Below the pieces are notes generated by a model. It was given only the letters and a program-made list of their open reading frames with translations, had not been told where the DNA came from and did not search any database. A DNA stretch of 64,000 nucleotides from Seonamhaeicola sp. S2-3 (GTDB lineage: Bacteria > Bacteroidota > Bacteroidia > Flavobacteriales > Flavobacteriaceae): assembly GCF_001971785.1 (NCBI RefSeq), contig NZ_CP019389.1:569001-633000 (forward strand). Direction: 5' to 3'. A program made the translations under genes and the position numbers. Numbering within the stretch: the first letter of the stretch is position 1; each line of letters opens with the position of its first letter. Shown here piece by piece: positions 46,711 to 53,988 of this stretch.

Positions 46711-46754
46711 AAGTGACTATAATTAATGGTTTAATTTTTAGTCAACCTATTTCA

Positions 46755-47337
46755 GGAAAGTTCAGATTTTGAAATTGAACAACCTAATTGGTATAAAAAC
46801 AACAATAAAAATAATACGCAAAAACAACCAACAACAACCAATTTTAAAGATTTACCATATGCCGATAGAGGATTAAAATATGCACTTACTACTAAAGCTG
46901 TTTTAGGCAAAAACTTAATGGGTAACATACAAAAAAAAGGTACTATTGAAGCGCTATCGTTTTGTAATGAAAGCGCCTATCCTTTAACCGATAGTATGGC
47001 AATAGTACATCAAGCCAATATAAAACGAGTTTCTGACAAACCCAGAAACCCTAACAACAAAGCTAGTTTAGAAGAATTAAATTACATTAATACTTTTAAA
47101 CAAGTAATTGCTAAAAACAATGAACCCCAACCCATAGTTAAAGAAACAGAAAATAATGTACATGTATATTACCCTATAATCACAAACAATATGTGTTTAC
47201 AATGCCACGGAAAACCAAATGAAACTATAGAAAAAGCTACCTTAAACAAAATCAACGATTTATACCCAAATGATAAAGCCATTGGGTATAATATCAATGA
47301 GGTAAGAGGTATTTGGAGTATTACTTTTGAAAAATAA
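46755..47337 (+). pseudogene. Cytochrome c-DUF3365 protein, 3' fragment
   Basis: After the IS3 end the plus strand reads SDFEIEQPNWYKNN, the joint that normally follows AEYLYD in these proteins, then a Gln/Asn/Thr-rich linker and a DUF3365 (Tll0287-like) domain: GTIEALSFCNESAYPLTDSM and the haem-type motif NNMCLQCHGKP near the end, followed by DKAIGYNINEVRGIWSITFE. An internal ATG at 46918 opens a 139-codon frame, but it lacks a signal peptide, so no useful product is expected. It overlaps or abuts the thioredoxin gene downstream. Confidence 0.85.
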
Positions 47338-47350
47338 AATCAAGTCAGGT

Positions 47351-47647
47351 ATGAGCAAATTTTCTGAAATAATAAATCAAGACAAACCCGTTTTAGTAGA
47401 TTTTTTTGCTGAATGGTGTGGACCATGCAAAATGATGAGTCCTATTTTAAAACAAGTTAAAGATAGTTTAGGAGACCGTGTTTCCATCATTAAAATAGAT
47501 GTAGACAAAAACCAAATCTTAGCCACAAAATATCAAATAAGAGGCGTACCAACACTCATGCTCTTTAAAAAAGGCAAACAAGTTTGGAGACAATCTGGTG
47601 TACTTCAAAAAGATGATATTTTAAACGTAATCACCTCCAATTTATAA
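47351..47647 (+). CDS. trxA: Thioredoxin
   Basis: Thioredoxin of 98 residues with the active site in FFAEWCGPCKMMSPIL and the cis-Pro in QIRGVPTLMLFKKGK. The ATG at 47351 is used: it gives the normal N-terminus, while the upstream TTG at 47327 lies inside the preceding reading frame. No signal peptide, so cytoplasmic. It follows the split cytochrome gene and would have been read from the operator-bearing promoter at 44856, now cut off by IS3. Confidence 0.92.
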   Translation: MSKFSEIINQDKPVLVDFFAEWCGPCKMMSPILKQVKDSLGDRVSIIKIDVDKNQILATKYQIRGVPTLMLFKKGKQVWRQSGVLQKDDILNVITSNL

Positions 47648-47839
47648 TGAATTTATCAGAAAATTTTGGGAGCAACAATAAGCAAAACAATGAAATGGCT
47701 GGGTTTTAGGAGAAGTCCCCTAAAAGCACATATTAACCAATTATATAATTTTTTTAATTCCGGATGATGGCAATACTACTTGTATAACCATGGTTTAAAT
47801 ACACTTTTTATAGAAGACTCTCCCAACTTAAAAAATTAA
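47647..47839 (+). pseudogene. Decayed small gene after thioredoxin
   Basis: The ATG overlaps the trxA stop (TAATG) and reads MNLSENFGSNNKQNNEMAGF before a stop. One base out of frame, the sequence MKWLGFRRSPLKAHINQLYN, then FFNSG, stop (TGA at 47765), WQYYLYNHGLNTLFIEDSPN and LKN continues to a stop at 47837. The coupled start and the protein-like composition of two consecutive segments suggest one former gene of about 63 codons with a one-base indel and a nonsense change. The family is not recognised. Confidence 0.5.
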
Positions 47840-47888
47840 CCTTATTCAGAATTTAATCATAAATTTCTTTTGAAAAAGCTACTTTACG
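47840..47888. other. Short A/T-rich gap before the peroxiredoxin promoter
   Basis: Nothing recognised here. With the decayed gene before it, the stretch from trxA to the peroxiredoxin gene holds no intact gene. Confidence 0.5.
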
Positions 47889-47932
47889 GTAACACATGTT
47901 ACATTGATATTTACTATTAACAACTACATTTA
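47889..47932 (+). promoter_or_regulatory. CRP/FNR-type operator and promoter of the peroxiredoxin gene
   Basis: GTAACACATGTTAC (47889-47902) is a perfect palindrome of the GTAAC-N4-GTTAC type. Exactly 22 bases later TACATTTA (47925-47932) is the -7 element. The ATG follows 28 bases on. Confidence 0.82.
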
Positions 47933-47960
47933 CCATAAATTAATTTAATAGTAATGTATC

Positions 47961-48683
47961 ATGAATAATTCAGAAACAACAAAAGAAACCGTATTTTCAA
48001 TGCCTAAAATTGGTGATAAAGCACCAGAATTTAAAGCAGTAACTACACAAGGAGAAATTAACTTCCCTTCAGATTATAAAGGTGAATGGACTATTTTATT
48101 TAGTCACCCTGCTGATTTTACACCAGTTTGTACTTCAGAGTTTATGACCTTTGCTCATCTTGAAGAAAAATTCAAAAAAGCCAATTGCAAATTAGTTGGC
48201 TTATCTGTTGATGGGTTATATAGCCATATTGCTTGGTTAAGAACCATAAAAGACAAAATTAAGTTCAACGGCATGGAAAATATTGAAGTTAAATTCCCTT
48301 TAATTGAAGATATAACCATGGAAGTTGCCAAAAAATATGGCATGATTCAACCAGGTGAACACCAAACACAAGCTGTAAGAGCCGTGTTTTTTATAGATCC
48401 CAACAGTATTGTTAGAGCCATTATTTACTATCCTTTAAGCTTAGGACGTAATTTTGACGAAATTTACAGAGCCTTAATTGCAATGCAAACCTCAGATAAA
48501 TTTAACGTAGCTACCCCTGCCGATTGGGAACCCGGAAAAGACGTTATAATATCTCCTGCTGGCTCTTGTGGTGTTGCTGAAGAACGAATGGAAGGTACAG
48601 ACGATTTAGAATGTGAAGACTGGTTTTTCTGCACTAAAAAACTAGATAAAGACTTGGTTTTAGGCGAAGTTTTAAAAAATTAA
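47961..48683 (+). CDS. Peroxiredoxin (Prx6-type)
   Basis: Thiol peroxidase of 240 residues, Prx6/AhpC-TSA family with C-terminal 1-Cys-Prx domain. Peroxidatic Cys in SHPADFTPVCTSEFMTFA; VKFPLIEDITMEVAKKYGM and VRAVFFIDPNSIVRAIIYYP are family blocks. The C-terminal tail has extra Cys (GSCGVAEER and DLECEDWFFCTKK), so a resolving Cys is possible. It detoxifies peroxides in the cytoplasm. Own operator-bearing promoter and own terminator. Confidence 0.93.
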   Translation: MNNSETTKETVFSMPKIGDKAPEFKAVTTQGEINFPSDYKGEWTILFSHPADFTPVCTSEFMTFAHLEEKFKKANCKLVGLSVDGLYSHIAWLRTIKDKIKFNGMENIEVKFPLIEDITMEVAKKYGMIQPGEHQTQAVRAVFFIDPNSIVRAIIYYPLSLGRNFDEIYRALIAMQTSDKFNVATPADWEPGKDVIISPAGSCGVAEERMEGTDDLECEDWFFCTKKLDKDLVLGEVLKN

Positions 48684-48705
48684 AACTTACATAATTTAGA
48701 TATTA

Positions 48706-48733
48706 AAGAGGCTGTTAATAATAACAGCCTCTT
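48706..48733 (+). terminator. Terminator of the peroxiredoxin gene
   Basis: AGAGGCTGTTA/TAACAGCCTCT, an 11-bp perfect stem (48707-48717, 48722-48732) with an ATAA loop. It abuts the operator of the next gene, 3 bases on. Confidence 0.85.
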
Positions 48734-48735
48734 CT

Positions 48736-48779
48736 GTAATATTTGTTACAAGCAATCTCAATAAAAGGCAATAATTTTG
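48736..48779 (+). promoter_or_regulatory. CRP/FNR-type operator and promoter of the osmC-cydAB unit
   Basis: GTAATATTTGTTAC (48736-48749), one mismatch from the consensus. Exactly 22 bases later TAATTTTG (48772-48779), a fitting -7 element. The OsmC ATG follows 22 bases on. Confidence 0.72.
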
Positions 48780-48801
48780 CTACATCAATAAAAACAATAA
48801 T

Positions 48802-49239
48802 ATGGCTACAGAACATTACTACCAAGTAAATGTAAATTGGAACAAAAACCGAAACGGCATTCTTACATCCAATAATTTAGACGAAAAAATAACCATTGCA
48901 ACGCCTCCAGAATTCCCTAAAGGCGAAGCCAATATTTGGTCTCCAGAGCATTACTTTGTTGCTGCAATAAACGGTTGTTTAATGACCACTTTTTTAGCTG
49001 TAGCTGAAAATTTTAAACTTGATTTTATTGATTTTGAATCGAATGCTGTTGGTAAGTTAGAAATGATAGATAGAAAGTTCGTAATGAGTGAAGTTATTTT
49101 AAACCCCGTAGTAACAATTTCTAATGAAGACCAAAAAGCACTGGCTATTAAAGTTCTAGAAAAATCTGAAAAAGCTTGCTTAATAACAAACTCTGTTAAA
49201 TCTAACATTAAAATGAATATTACTATAAAAGTAGTATAA
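48802..49239 (+). CDS. OsmC family protein
   Basis: OsmC/Ohr-fold protein of 145 residues. The first catalytic-Cys position is in AAINGCLMTTFLAVAEN, and the second Cys is in SEKACLITNSVKSNI. LKMDRK-type strand FVMSEVILNPVVTI lies between. Members reduce organic hydroperoxides or handle sulfur species; the exact substrate is unknown. It is 98 bases before cydA, with no terminator or new operator recognised in between, so the three may be cotranscribed. Confidence 0.9.
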   Translation: MATEHYYQVNVNWNKNRNGILTSNNLDEKITIATPPEFPKGEANIWSPEHYFVAAINGCLMTTFLAVAENFKLDFIDFESNAVGKLEMIDRKFVMSEVILNPVVTISNEDQKALAIKVLEKSEKACLITNSVKSNIKMNITIKVV

Positions 49240-49337
49240 AAAACTAATGTTTAAAATAGTCTATAAATACTAAATCTTGTATTTTTATATACTATAAACA
49301 CAACAAACAATTTACAAAAAACTAAAAAGGTTTTTTT

Positions 49338-50672
49338 ATGGAAGATATGCTCTTTTATGATAGAATGCAGTTTGCATTTACTATCACTTTTCACTACTTA
49401 TTTCCACAATTAACCATGGGGTTATCATTGATGATAGTCTATTTTAAATGGAAATTTTTACAATCTAAAGTCGAAAAGTATAACGATGCAGCAAAATTTT
49501 GGATGAAAATTTTCGCCCTTAATTTTGCTATGGGTGTTGTAACAGGCATCCCAATGGAATTTCAATTTGGTACCAATTGGGCTAAATTTTCAGAGTTAAC
49601 TGGTGGTGTAATAGGTCAAACATTGGCTATGGAGGGCATGTTTTCTTTCTTTTTAGAATCATCCTTTTTAGGACTCTTTTTATTTGGCGAAAAACTATTG
49701 GGTCATAAACTTCATTTTGTTACTGGTTTTCTAGTATTTTTAGGTTCATGGGCCAGTGGCTATTTAATTATTGCCACCCATTCATGGATGCAATACCCTG
49801 TTGGTTATGAAATAGTTGAAAACGGAAAGTTTGTTCTAAATAATTTTGGAGCACTCTTTTCAAACCCTTGGTTGTTACCTGCTTATTTACACAACCAGTT
49901 TGCCTCTATTATTACATCTTCATTTGTAGTTGCCGCCATTGGCGCCTTTTATATTTTAAACAATAAACACAGTGAATTTGGTAAACTTTTTGTAAAAACT
50001 GGAGTTATTTTTGGTTTAATATCTAGTGTACTTGTTGCTTTTCCAACTGGAGATTGGACTGCTAAAAATGTAGCTAAACACCAACCCGTAACCTTTGCCG
50101 CTATGGAAGGCATTTTTGAAACGGAAGATGGAGGCTCTGAAATTGTTCTTATTGGGCAACCTAACATTCTAGAAAAGAAACTAGATAACAAAATTGCTGT
50201 TCCTAATATTTTAAGTTTTTTAACTCATAAAGATTGGAATGCAGAAATTAAAGGTTTAAATGAATTTGATGAAAAAAATTACCCCACTAATATTCCTGGT
50301 TTATATTATTCATACCACATCATGGTAGGCTTAGGAACCATTTTTATTGGGCTAATGCTATTAGCTGCAATTCAACTTTACAGAAAAAAACTCTATAAAA
50401 CTAAATGGATTTTATGGGTACTAATGTTTATGTTACCATTCCCTTATATAGCAAATACAACAGGTTGGTACACCGCAGAATTAGGCAGACAGCCCTGGCT
50501 AGTTTATAATTTACTACGCACATCTGAAGGTGCTTCACCAACAGTATCCTCTGGTAATACATTATTTACTTTACTTGGTTTTATAGGTTTGTACTTACTT
50601 TTAGGTTTACTATTTTTAATGTTAGCAGGAAAAATAATTAACAAAGGCCCACAACTAAATCAACAACACTAA
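49338..50672 (+). CDS. cydA: Cytochrome bd ubiquinol oxidase subunit I
   Basis: Haem-bearing subunit of the high-affinity terminal oxidase in the inner membrane. 444 residues, about nine membrane helices. His ligand near the N-terminus in FHYLFPQLTMGLSL, QFGTNWAKFSELTG and MEGMFSFFLES next, the quinol-side signature AELGRQPWLVYNLLRT near 380, and a short Q-loop, as in the non-proteobacterial type. It supports respiration at low oxygen, in line with the redox genes around it. The cydB start follows 2 bases after the stop. Confidence 0.96.
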   Translation: MEDMLFYDRMQFAFTITFHYLFPQLTMGLSLMIVYFKWKFLQSKVEKYNDAAKFWMKIFALNFAMGVVTGIPMEFQFGTNWAKFSELTGGVIGQTLAMEGMFSFFLESSFLGLFLFGEKLLGHKLHFVTGFLVFLGSWASGYLIIATHSWMQYPVGYEIVENGKFVLNNFGALFSNPWLLPAYLHNQFASIITSSFVVAAIGAFYILNNKHSEFGKLFVKTGVIFGLISSVLVAFPTGDWTAKNVAKHQPVTFAAMEGIFETEDGGSEIVLIGQPNILEKKLDNKIAVPNILSFLTHKDWNAEIKGLNEFDEKNYPTNIPGLYYSYHIMVGLGTIFIGLMLLAAIQLYRKKLYKTKWILWVLMFMLPFPYIANTTGWYTAELGRQPWLVYNLLRTSEGASPTVSSGNTLFTLLGFIGLYLLLGLLFLMLAGKIINKGPQLNQQH

Positions 50673-50674
50673 TT

Positions 50675-51751
50675 ATGGAATTATTTTGGTATATCGTTTT
50701 AATGACCATGCTAGCCATTTATGTAATTTTAGATGGTTACGATTTTGGTGCAGGCATTATTCACTTGTTTTTTGCAAAAAAAGAAAAAGATAAAAAGGCC
50801 ATTACAAATGCTATAGGCCCCTTTTGGGATGCCAACGAAGTATGGCTAATTGCTGCTGGTGGCGTCTTATTTTTTGCATTCCCTACGTTATACGCTTCCT
50901 CTTTTAGCGGATTTTATTTACCCCTAATTATGATTTTATGGCTACTCATTTTTAGAGCTATTGGATTAGAATTAAGAGGACAAATACACAATAAAATGTG
51001 GACTAGCATTTGGGATAAAGCCTTTGGAATTTCTAGTTTATTACTTGCTTTATTTTTTGGTGTTGCCTTAGGTAATGTTGTTAGAGGTGTTAATTTAGGT
51101 AATGTTGTAAATGGTGTTTCTACACAAGAAGCGCACTATTTCTTTTTACCATTATGGAACCCTACTTTTAGTCCGCAAACCGAACAATTAGGTATCATAG
51201 ACTGGTTTACACTATTATTAGGTATTATTGGTGTTATTGCACTAACCATACATGGTGCTAATTGGATTATTTTTAAAACAAACTCAAGCTTAAATGAAAA
51301 ACTTAAAAAAGTAGTCTTCACTCTTAGTTTTGTTCTATTAGTATTAGTTATTATTTCTCTTTTCATTTGGCATATTATAGAACCTAAACCTTTTCATAAC
51401 TTCATTCAAAACCCTTGGTTATGGATTTTTCCTATCATCACCTTTACTGGTTTATTTGGGTTGTTTAGAGTGAGATCATTTAAAAAACATGGAAAAGGAT
51501 TCTTATTTTCATCTTTGTTTTTATTTGGAGGATTAACCTCTACGGTAGCTTCAATTTTCCCTAAAGTTTTACCATCAACAAATAATGTTAATCCAGACCT
51601 AACATTATACAATGTTGCTGCAGATGATTACGGATTATCTGTTGGTATTTCTTGGTTTGTTATTGCAGTTATTTTGGTAATTGCATATTTCACCATTCAA
51701 TACCGTGTTTTTAAAGGTAAGATGGATGATGTTGGCTACGGAGAACATTAA
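50675..51751 (+). CDS. cydB: Cytochrome bd ubiquinol oxidase subunit II
   Basis: 358 residues, about eight to nine membrane helices. Family blocks: VILDGYDFGAGIIHLFFAKK, AIGPFWDANEVWLIAAGGVL and ALTIHGANWIIFKTN. It pairs with CydA to form the oxidase. Length is normal. Confidence 0.96.
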   Translation: MELFWYIVLMTMLAIYVILDGYDFGAGIIHLFFAKKEKDKKAITNAIGPFWDANEVWLIAAGGVLFFAFPTLYASSFSGFYLPLIMILWLLIFRAIGLELRGQIHNKMWTSIWDKAFGISSLLLALFFGVALGNVVRGVNLGNVVNGVSTQEAHYFFLPLWNPTFSPQTEQLGIIDWFTLLLGIIGVIALTIHGANWIIFKTNSSLNEKLKKVVFTLSFVLLVLVIISLFIWHIIEPKPFHNFIQNPWLWIFPIITFTGLFGLFRVRSFKKHGKGFLFSSLFLFGGLTSTVASIFPKVLPSTNNVNPDLTLYNVAADDYGLSVGISWFVIAVILVIAYFTIQYRVFKGKMDDVGYGEH

Positions 51752-51769
51752 TTAAAAACTTACTAAATT

Positions 51770-52069
51770 ATGACAGGCACTTTAATTTCTTTAATAAGTG
51801 TTTTTGTAGGTATTATTGGTGCAAATTTAACAGGTTATTTCAAAAGAAAATATTCTTTTGGCCTTACAGGAAATACCTTAGTAGGTGTTTTTGGCAGCAT
51901 TTTATTAATTAAAACTTTTGGAAGATTAGGTTTTAATCCTTGGTCAATTATGAACAATGGAGATTTTAATGGTTTACGGTTAACTATCAATATCATTGTA
52001 TCTGCTTTAGGAGGTATATTAGGGCTTATAGCTGCTAAAAAAGTATACTTTAAAATGAATAAAGAATAA
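51770..52069 (+). CDS. Small three-helix membrane protein, GlsB/YeaQ-like
   Basis: 99 residues with about three membrane helices and Gly-rich turns (LVGVFGSILLIK, IIVSALGGILGLIAAKKVYF). The layout resembles the GlsB/YeaQ/YmgE transglycosylase-associated membrane proteins but is longer, and the match is weak. It is 18 bases after cydB on the same strand, so it is probably made with the oxidase and might be an accessory subunit; that is inference. Confidence 0.65.
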   Translation: MTGTLISLISVFVGIIGANLTGYFKRKYSFGLTGNTLVGVFGSILLIKTFGRLGFNPWSIMNNGDFNGLRLTINIIVSALGGILGLIAAKKVYFKMNKE

Positions 52070-52093
52070 CACTTGCTAAAGCCCTCTTCTTGT

Positions 52094-52137
52094 GTAACCT
52101 AAGTTACTAGTAACTATAAAAAAGCTAAGTACCTTTA
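52094..52137 (+). promoter_or_regulatory. CRP/FNR-type operator and promoter of the SQR-like gene
   Basis: GTAACCTAAGTTAC (52094-52107) is a perfect GTAAC-N4-GTTAC palindrome; 22 bases later TACCTTTA (52130-52137) is the -7 element. The ATG follows 15 bases on. Confidence 0.82.
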
Positions 52138-52152
52138 ATAAAAATTAAGGTC

Positions 52153-53610
52153 ATGGCTAAAATTGTCATTCTAGGCGCAGGTATTTCAGGACACGTAGCT
52201 GCTACACATTTACGTAGAAAACTCCCTAAAAAACACGAAGTTGTTGTTGTTTCTCCTAACAGTAATTATCAATGGATTCCATCAAATATTTGGGTAGGAA
52301 TTGGTAGAATGAAGTCCAAAAAAATACTATTTCCGCTTGCTCCACTTTACAAAAAAAAGGGCATTAACTACAAACAAGCCAAAGCGGTAACATTTTACCC
52401 AGAAGGAGACAAAAAAGAACAAAAACCCTACATTGTATCCGAATATGTTACTGGCGAAAAAAAAGGACAACAAGAAAAAGTAACATATGACTACCTAATT
52501 AATGCCACAGGACCAAAACTTAATTTTGAAGCTACAGAAGGCTTAATTCCTGGTAAAAACAAAACTTACTCCGTTTGCACATATACACATGCTAATCATG
52601 CTTGGGAAGGATTAAGTGCCTTAATTGAAAGCATGAAAAAAGGCAAAAAAGCCAAAATACTAATTGGTACAGGACATGCAAAATCTACATGCCAAGGAGC
52701 TGCTTTTGAATATATTTTAAACGTAGAAAAAGAATTGAAACGTCATAAAGTACGTGATATGGCCGAAATTACCTGGATTTCTAACGAGTACAGCCTTGGT
52801 GATTTTGGAATGGATGGTATGTTAATGAGCTACGGGGATATGATTATGAAATCTAGCGAGCTAGTAGAAATGATTTTTGAAGACAGAGGTATAAAATGGA
52901 TTTTAGGAGCTGGAGTAAATAAAATTGAAGATGGTATAGCTTATTATGAAAATTTAGAAGGCGAACATAAAGTAGAAACTTATGACTTCGCCATGTTAAT
53001 TCCAGCATTTTCAGGACATGGTTTTAAAGCCTATGATAAAAACAATCAAGATATTACTAATAAGCTTTTTAAGGGTTTCATGATTGTAGATGCAGATTAC
53101 ACACCAAAACCTTATGAAGAATGGACCGTTCAAGATTGGCCAGAAACCTATCAAAACCCTAACTATAAAAACATTTTTGCTCCAGGTATAGCATTTGCGC
53201 CACCACACACCATCTCAAAACCTAGAAAAAGTAAAAACGGAACTGATATTTTTCCTGCACCTCCTAGAACGGGTATGCCTTCAGGAATTACCTCCAAATT
53301 AGTAGCCGATAATATAATTGATGCCATTAAAAAAGGAGATAACAGTTTGCAGCATAAAGGCTCTATGGGTAATATGGGAGCTGCTTGTATTGCTTCTGCA
53401 GGATTTGGTTTTTGGAGTGGTAGCGGAGTAAGCATCACAACGTTTCCTATTGTTCCAGATTTTGTGAAATATCCAGATAGTCATGGGCGCCATTTAGGAA
53501 AAACCTTTGGCTCTATTGGGCTAGCAGGTCATTGGCTTAAATTAATGCTACATCATGCCTTTTTGTGGAAAGCAAAAATGAGACCTTTTTGGTGGCTAAT
53601 TCCTGAGTAA
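52153..53610 (+). CDS. SQR-like FAD-dependent NAD(P)/sulfide oxidoreductase
   Basis: Flavoprotein of 485 residues. FAD-binding GxGxxG in IVILGAGISGHVAATHLRRK at the N-terminus, then HEVVVVSPNSNYQWIPSNIW, as in sulfide:quinone oxidoreductases. A second dinucleotide region lies near 170-190 (KILIGTGHAKSTCQG) and a C-terminal amphipathic region with GIAFAPPHTISKPRK. Two Cys that could form the active disulfide are in GHAKSTCQGAAFEY and GAACIASAGFG. It probably passes electrons to quinone at the membrane; sulfide as donor is likely but not proven. Own operator; followed by a 44-residue protein gene. Confidence 0.85.
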   Translation: MAKIVILGAGISGHVAATHLRRKLPKKHEVVVVSPNSNYQWIPSNIWVGIGRMKSKKILFPLAPLYKKKGINYKQAKAVTFYPEGDKKEQKPYIVSEYVTGEKKGQQEKVTYDYLINATGPKLNFEATEGLIPGKNKTYSVCTYTHANHAWEGLSALIESMKKGKKAKILIGTGHAKSTCQGAAFEYILNVEKELKRHKVRDMAEITWISNEYSLGDFGMDGMLMSYGDMIMKSSELVEMIFEDRGIKWILGAGVNKIEDGIAYYENLEGEHKVETYDFAMLIPAFSGHGFKAYDKNNQDITNKLFKGFMIVDADYTPKPYEEWTVQDWPETYQNPNYKNIFAPGIAFAPPHTISKPRKSKNGTDIFPAPPRTGMPSGITSKLVADNIIDAIKKGDNSLQHKGSMGNMGAACIASAGFGFWSGSGVSITTFPIVPDFVKYPDSHGRHLGKTFGSIGLAGHWLKLMLHHAFLWKAKMRPFWWLIPE

Positions 53611-53631
53611 TAATATTAAATAGAAAAGAAC

Positions 53632-53766
53632 ATGAAAAGAATATCTCCTAGAATGCGGTTTAGAATGATGAATCCGGTACTTCAGTTTTTTAAATTTATA
53701 ATTTTAAGTATTAAAATTATGGTTATTGTAGCTGGAGGACATGGCGGCACTAGAAAAGTAAACTGA
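53632..53766 (+). CDS. 44-residue membrane-active protein after the SQR-like gene
   Basis: A short ORF 21 bases after the SQR-like stop. Basic N-terminus (MKRISPRMRFRMMNP), one hydrophobic segment (VLQFFKFIILSIKIMVIVAG), and a Gly/His-rich end GGHGGTRKVN. It could anchor the peripheral flavoprotein to the membrane or bind a metal through GGHGG. The family is not recognised. It is followed at 33 bases by a terminator that would close the SQR unit. Confidence 0.6.
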   Translation: MKRISPRMRFRMMNPVLQFFKFIILSIKIMVIVAGGHGGTRKVN

Positions 53767-53799
53767 TGTAGTTATCAGTGTTTTTGGTTGGTTTTTAAG

Positions 53800-53840
53800 A
53801 AAGTCGTCTAAAAAGCAATTTTTAGGCGATTTTCTTTTTT
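53800..53840 (+). terminator. Terminator of the SQR-like unit
   Basis: TCGTCTAAAAA (53804-53814) pairs with TTTTTAGGCGA (53819-53829) with one G-T pair and a GCAA loop; a T-rich tail follows. Confidence 0.82.
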
Positions 53841-53868
53841 AGTAGCGGGAACTAGACTCAAACCAGTG

Positions 53869-53883
53869 TCCGCCTTAGGCGGA
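53869..53883. repeat. REP-like palindrome TCCGCCTTAGGCGGA
   Basis: A perfect G+C-rich palindrome around 53870-53882 in a strongly A/T-rich intergenic spot. Such CCGCC/GGCGG palindromes occur dispersed in Bacteroidota genomes. Only one copy was seen here. Confidence 0.55.
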
Positions 53884-53988
53884 TAAGATTTGTTTACTAA
53901 TTAAAAAACTTAGAAACTAAACAAAATTAAATAATTCATATTGTTCAAAAAACACATTTAAAATCTGTTCTAGATAATTGATATCCAA

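Larger units (their letters stand above)
45361..46754 (-). mobile_element. IS3-family insertion sequence
   Basis: 1394 bp from TGAAATAGGTTGACT (45361) to its inverted copy AGTCAACCTATTTCA (ends 46754), with TG...CA termini as in IS3. It carries orfA (HTH) and orfB (rve integrase) on the minus strand in the -1 relation. Both frames look intact. It interrupts the cytochrome c-DUF3365 gene. No 3-5 base target duplication is visible beside the ends, and a direct join would leave the gene one base out of frame, so some flanking bases were altered. Confidence 0.92.

Noticed and set aside
47327-47350. TTG as start of thioredoxin
   Set aside because: It lies inside the preceding reading frame and adds residues not found in thioredoxins; the ATG at 47351 fits better.
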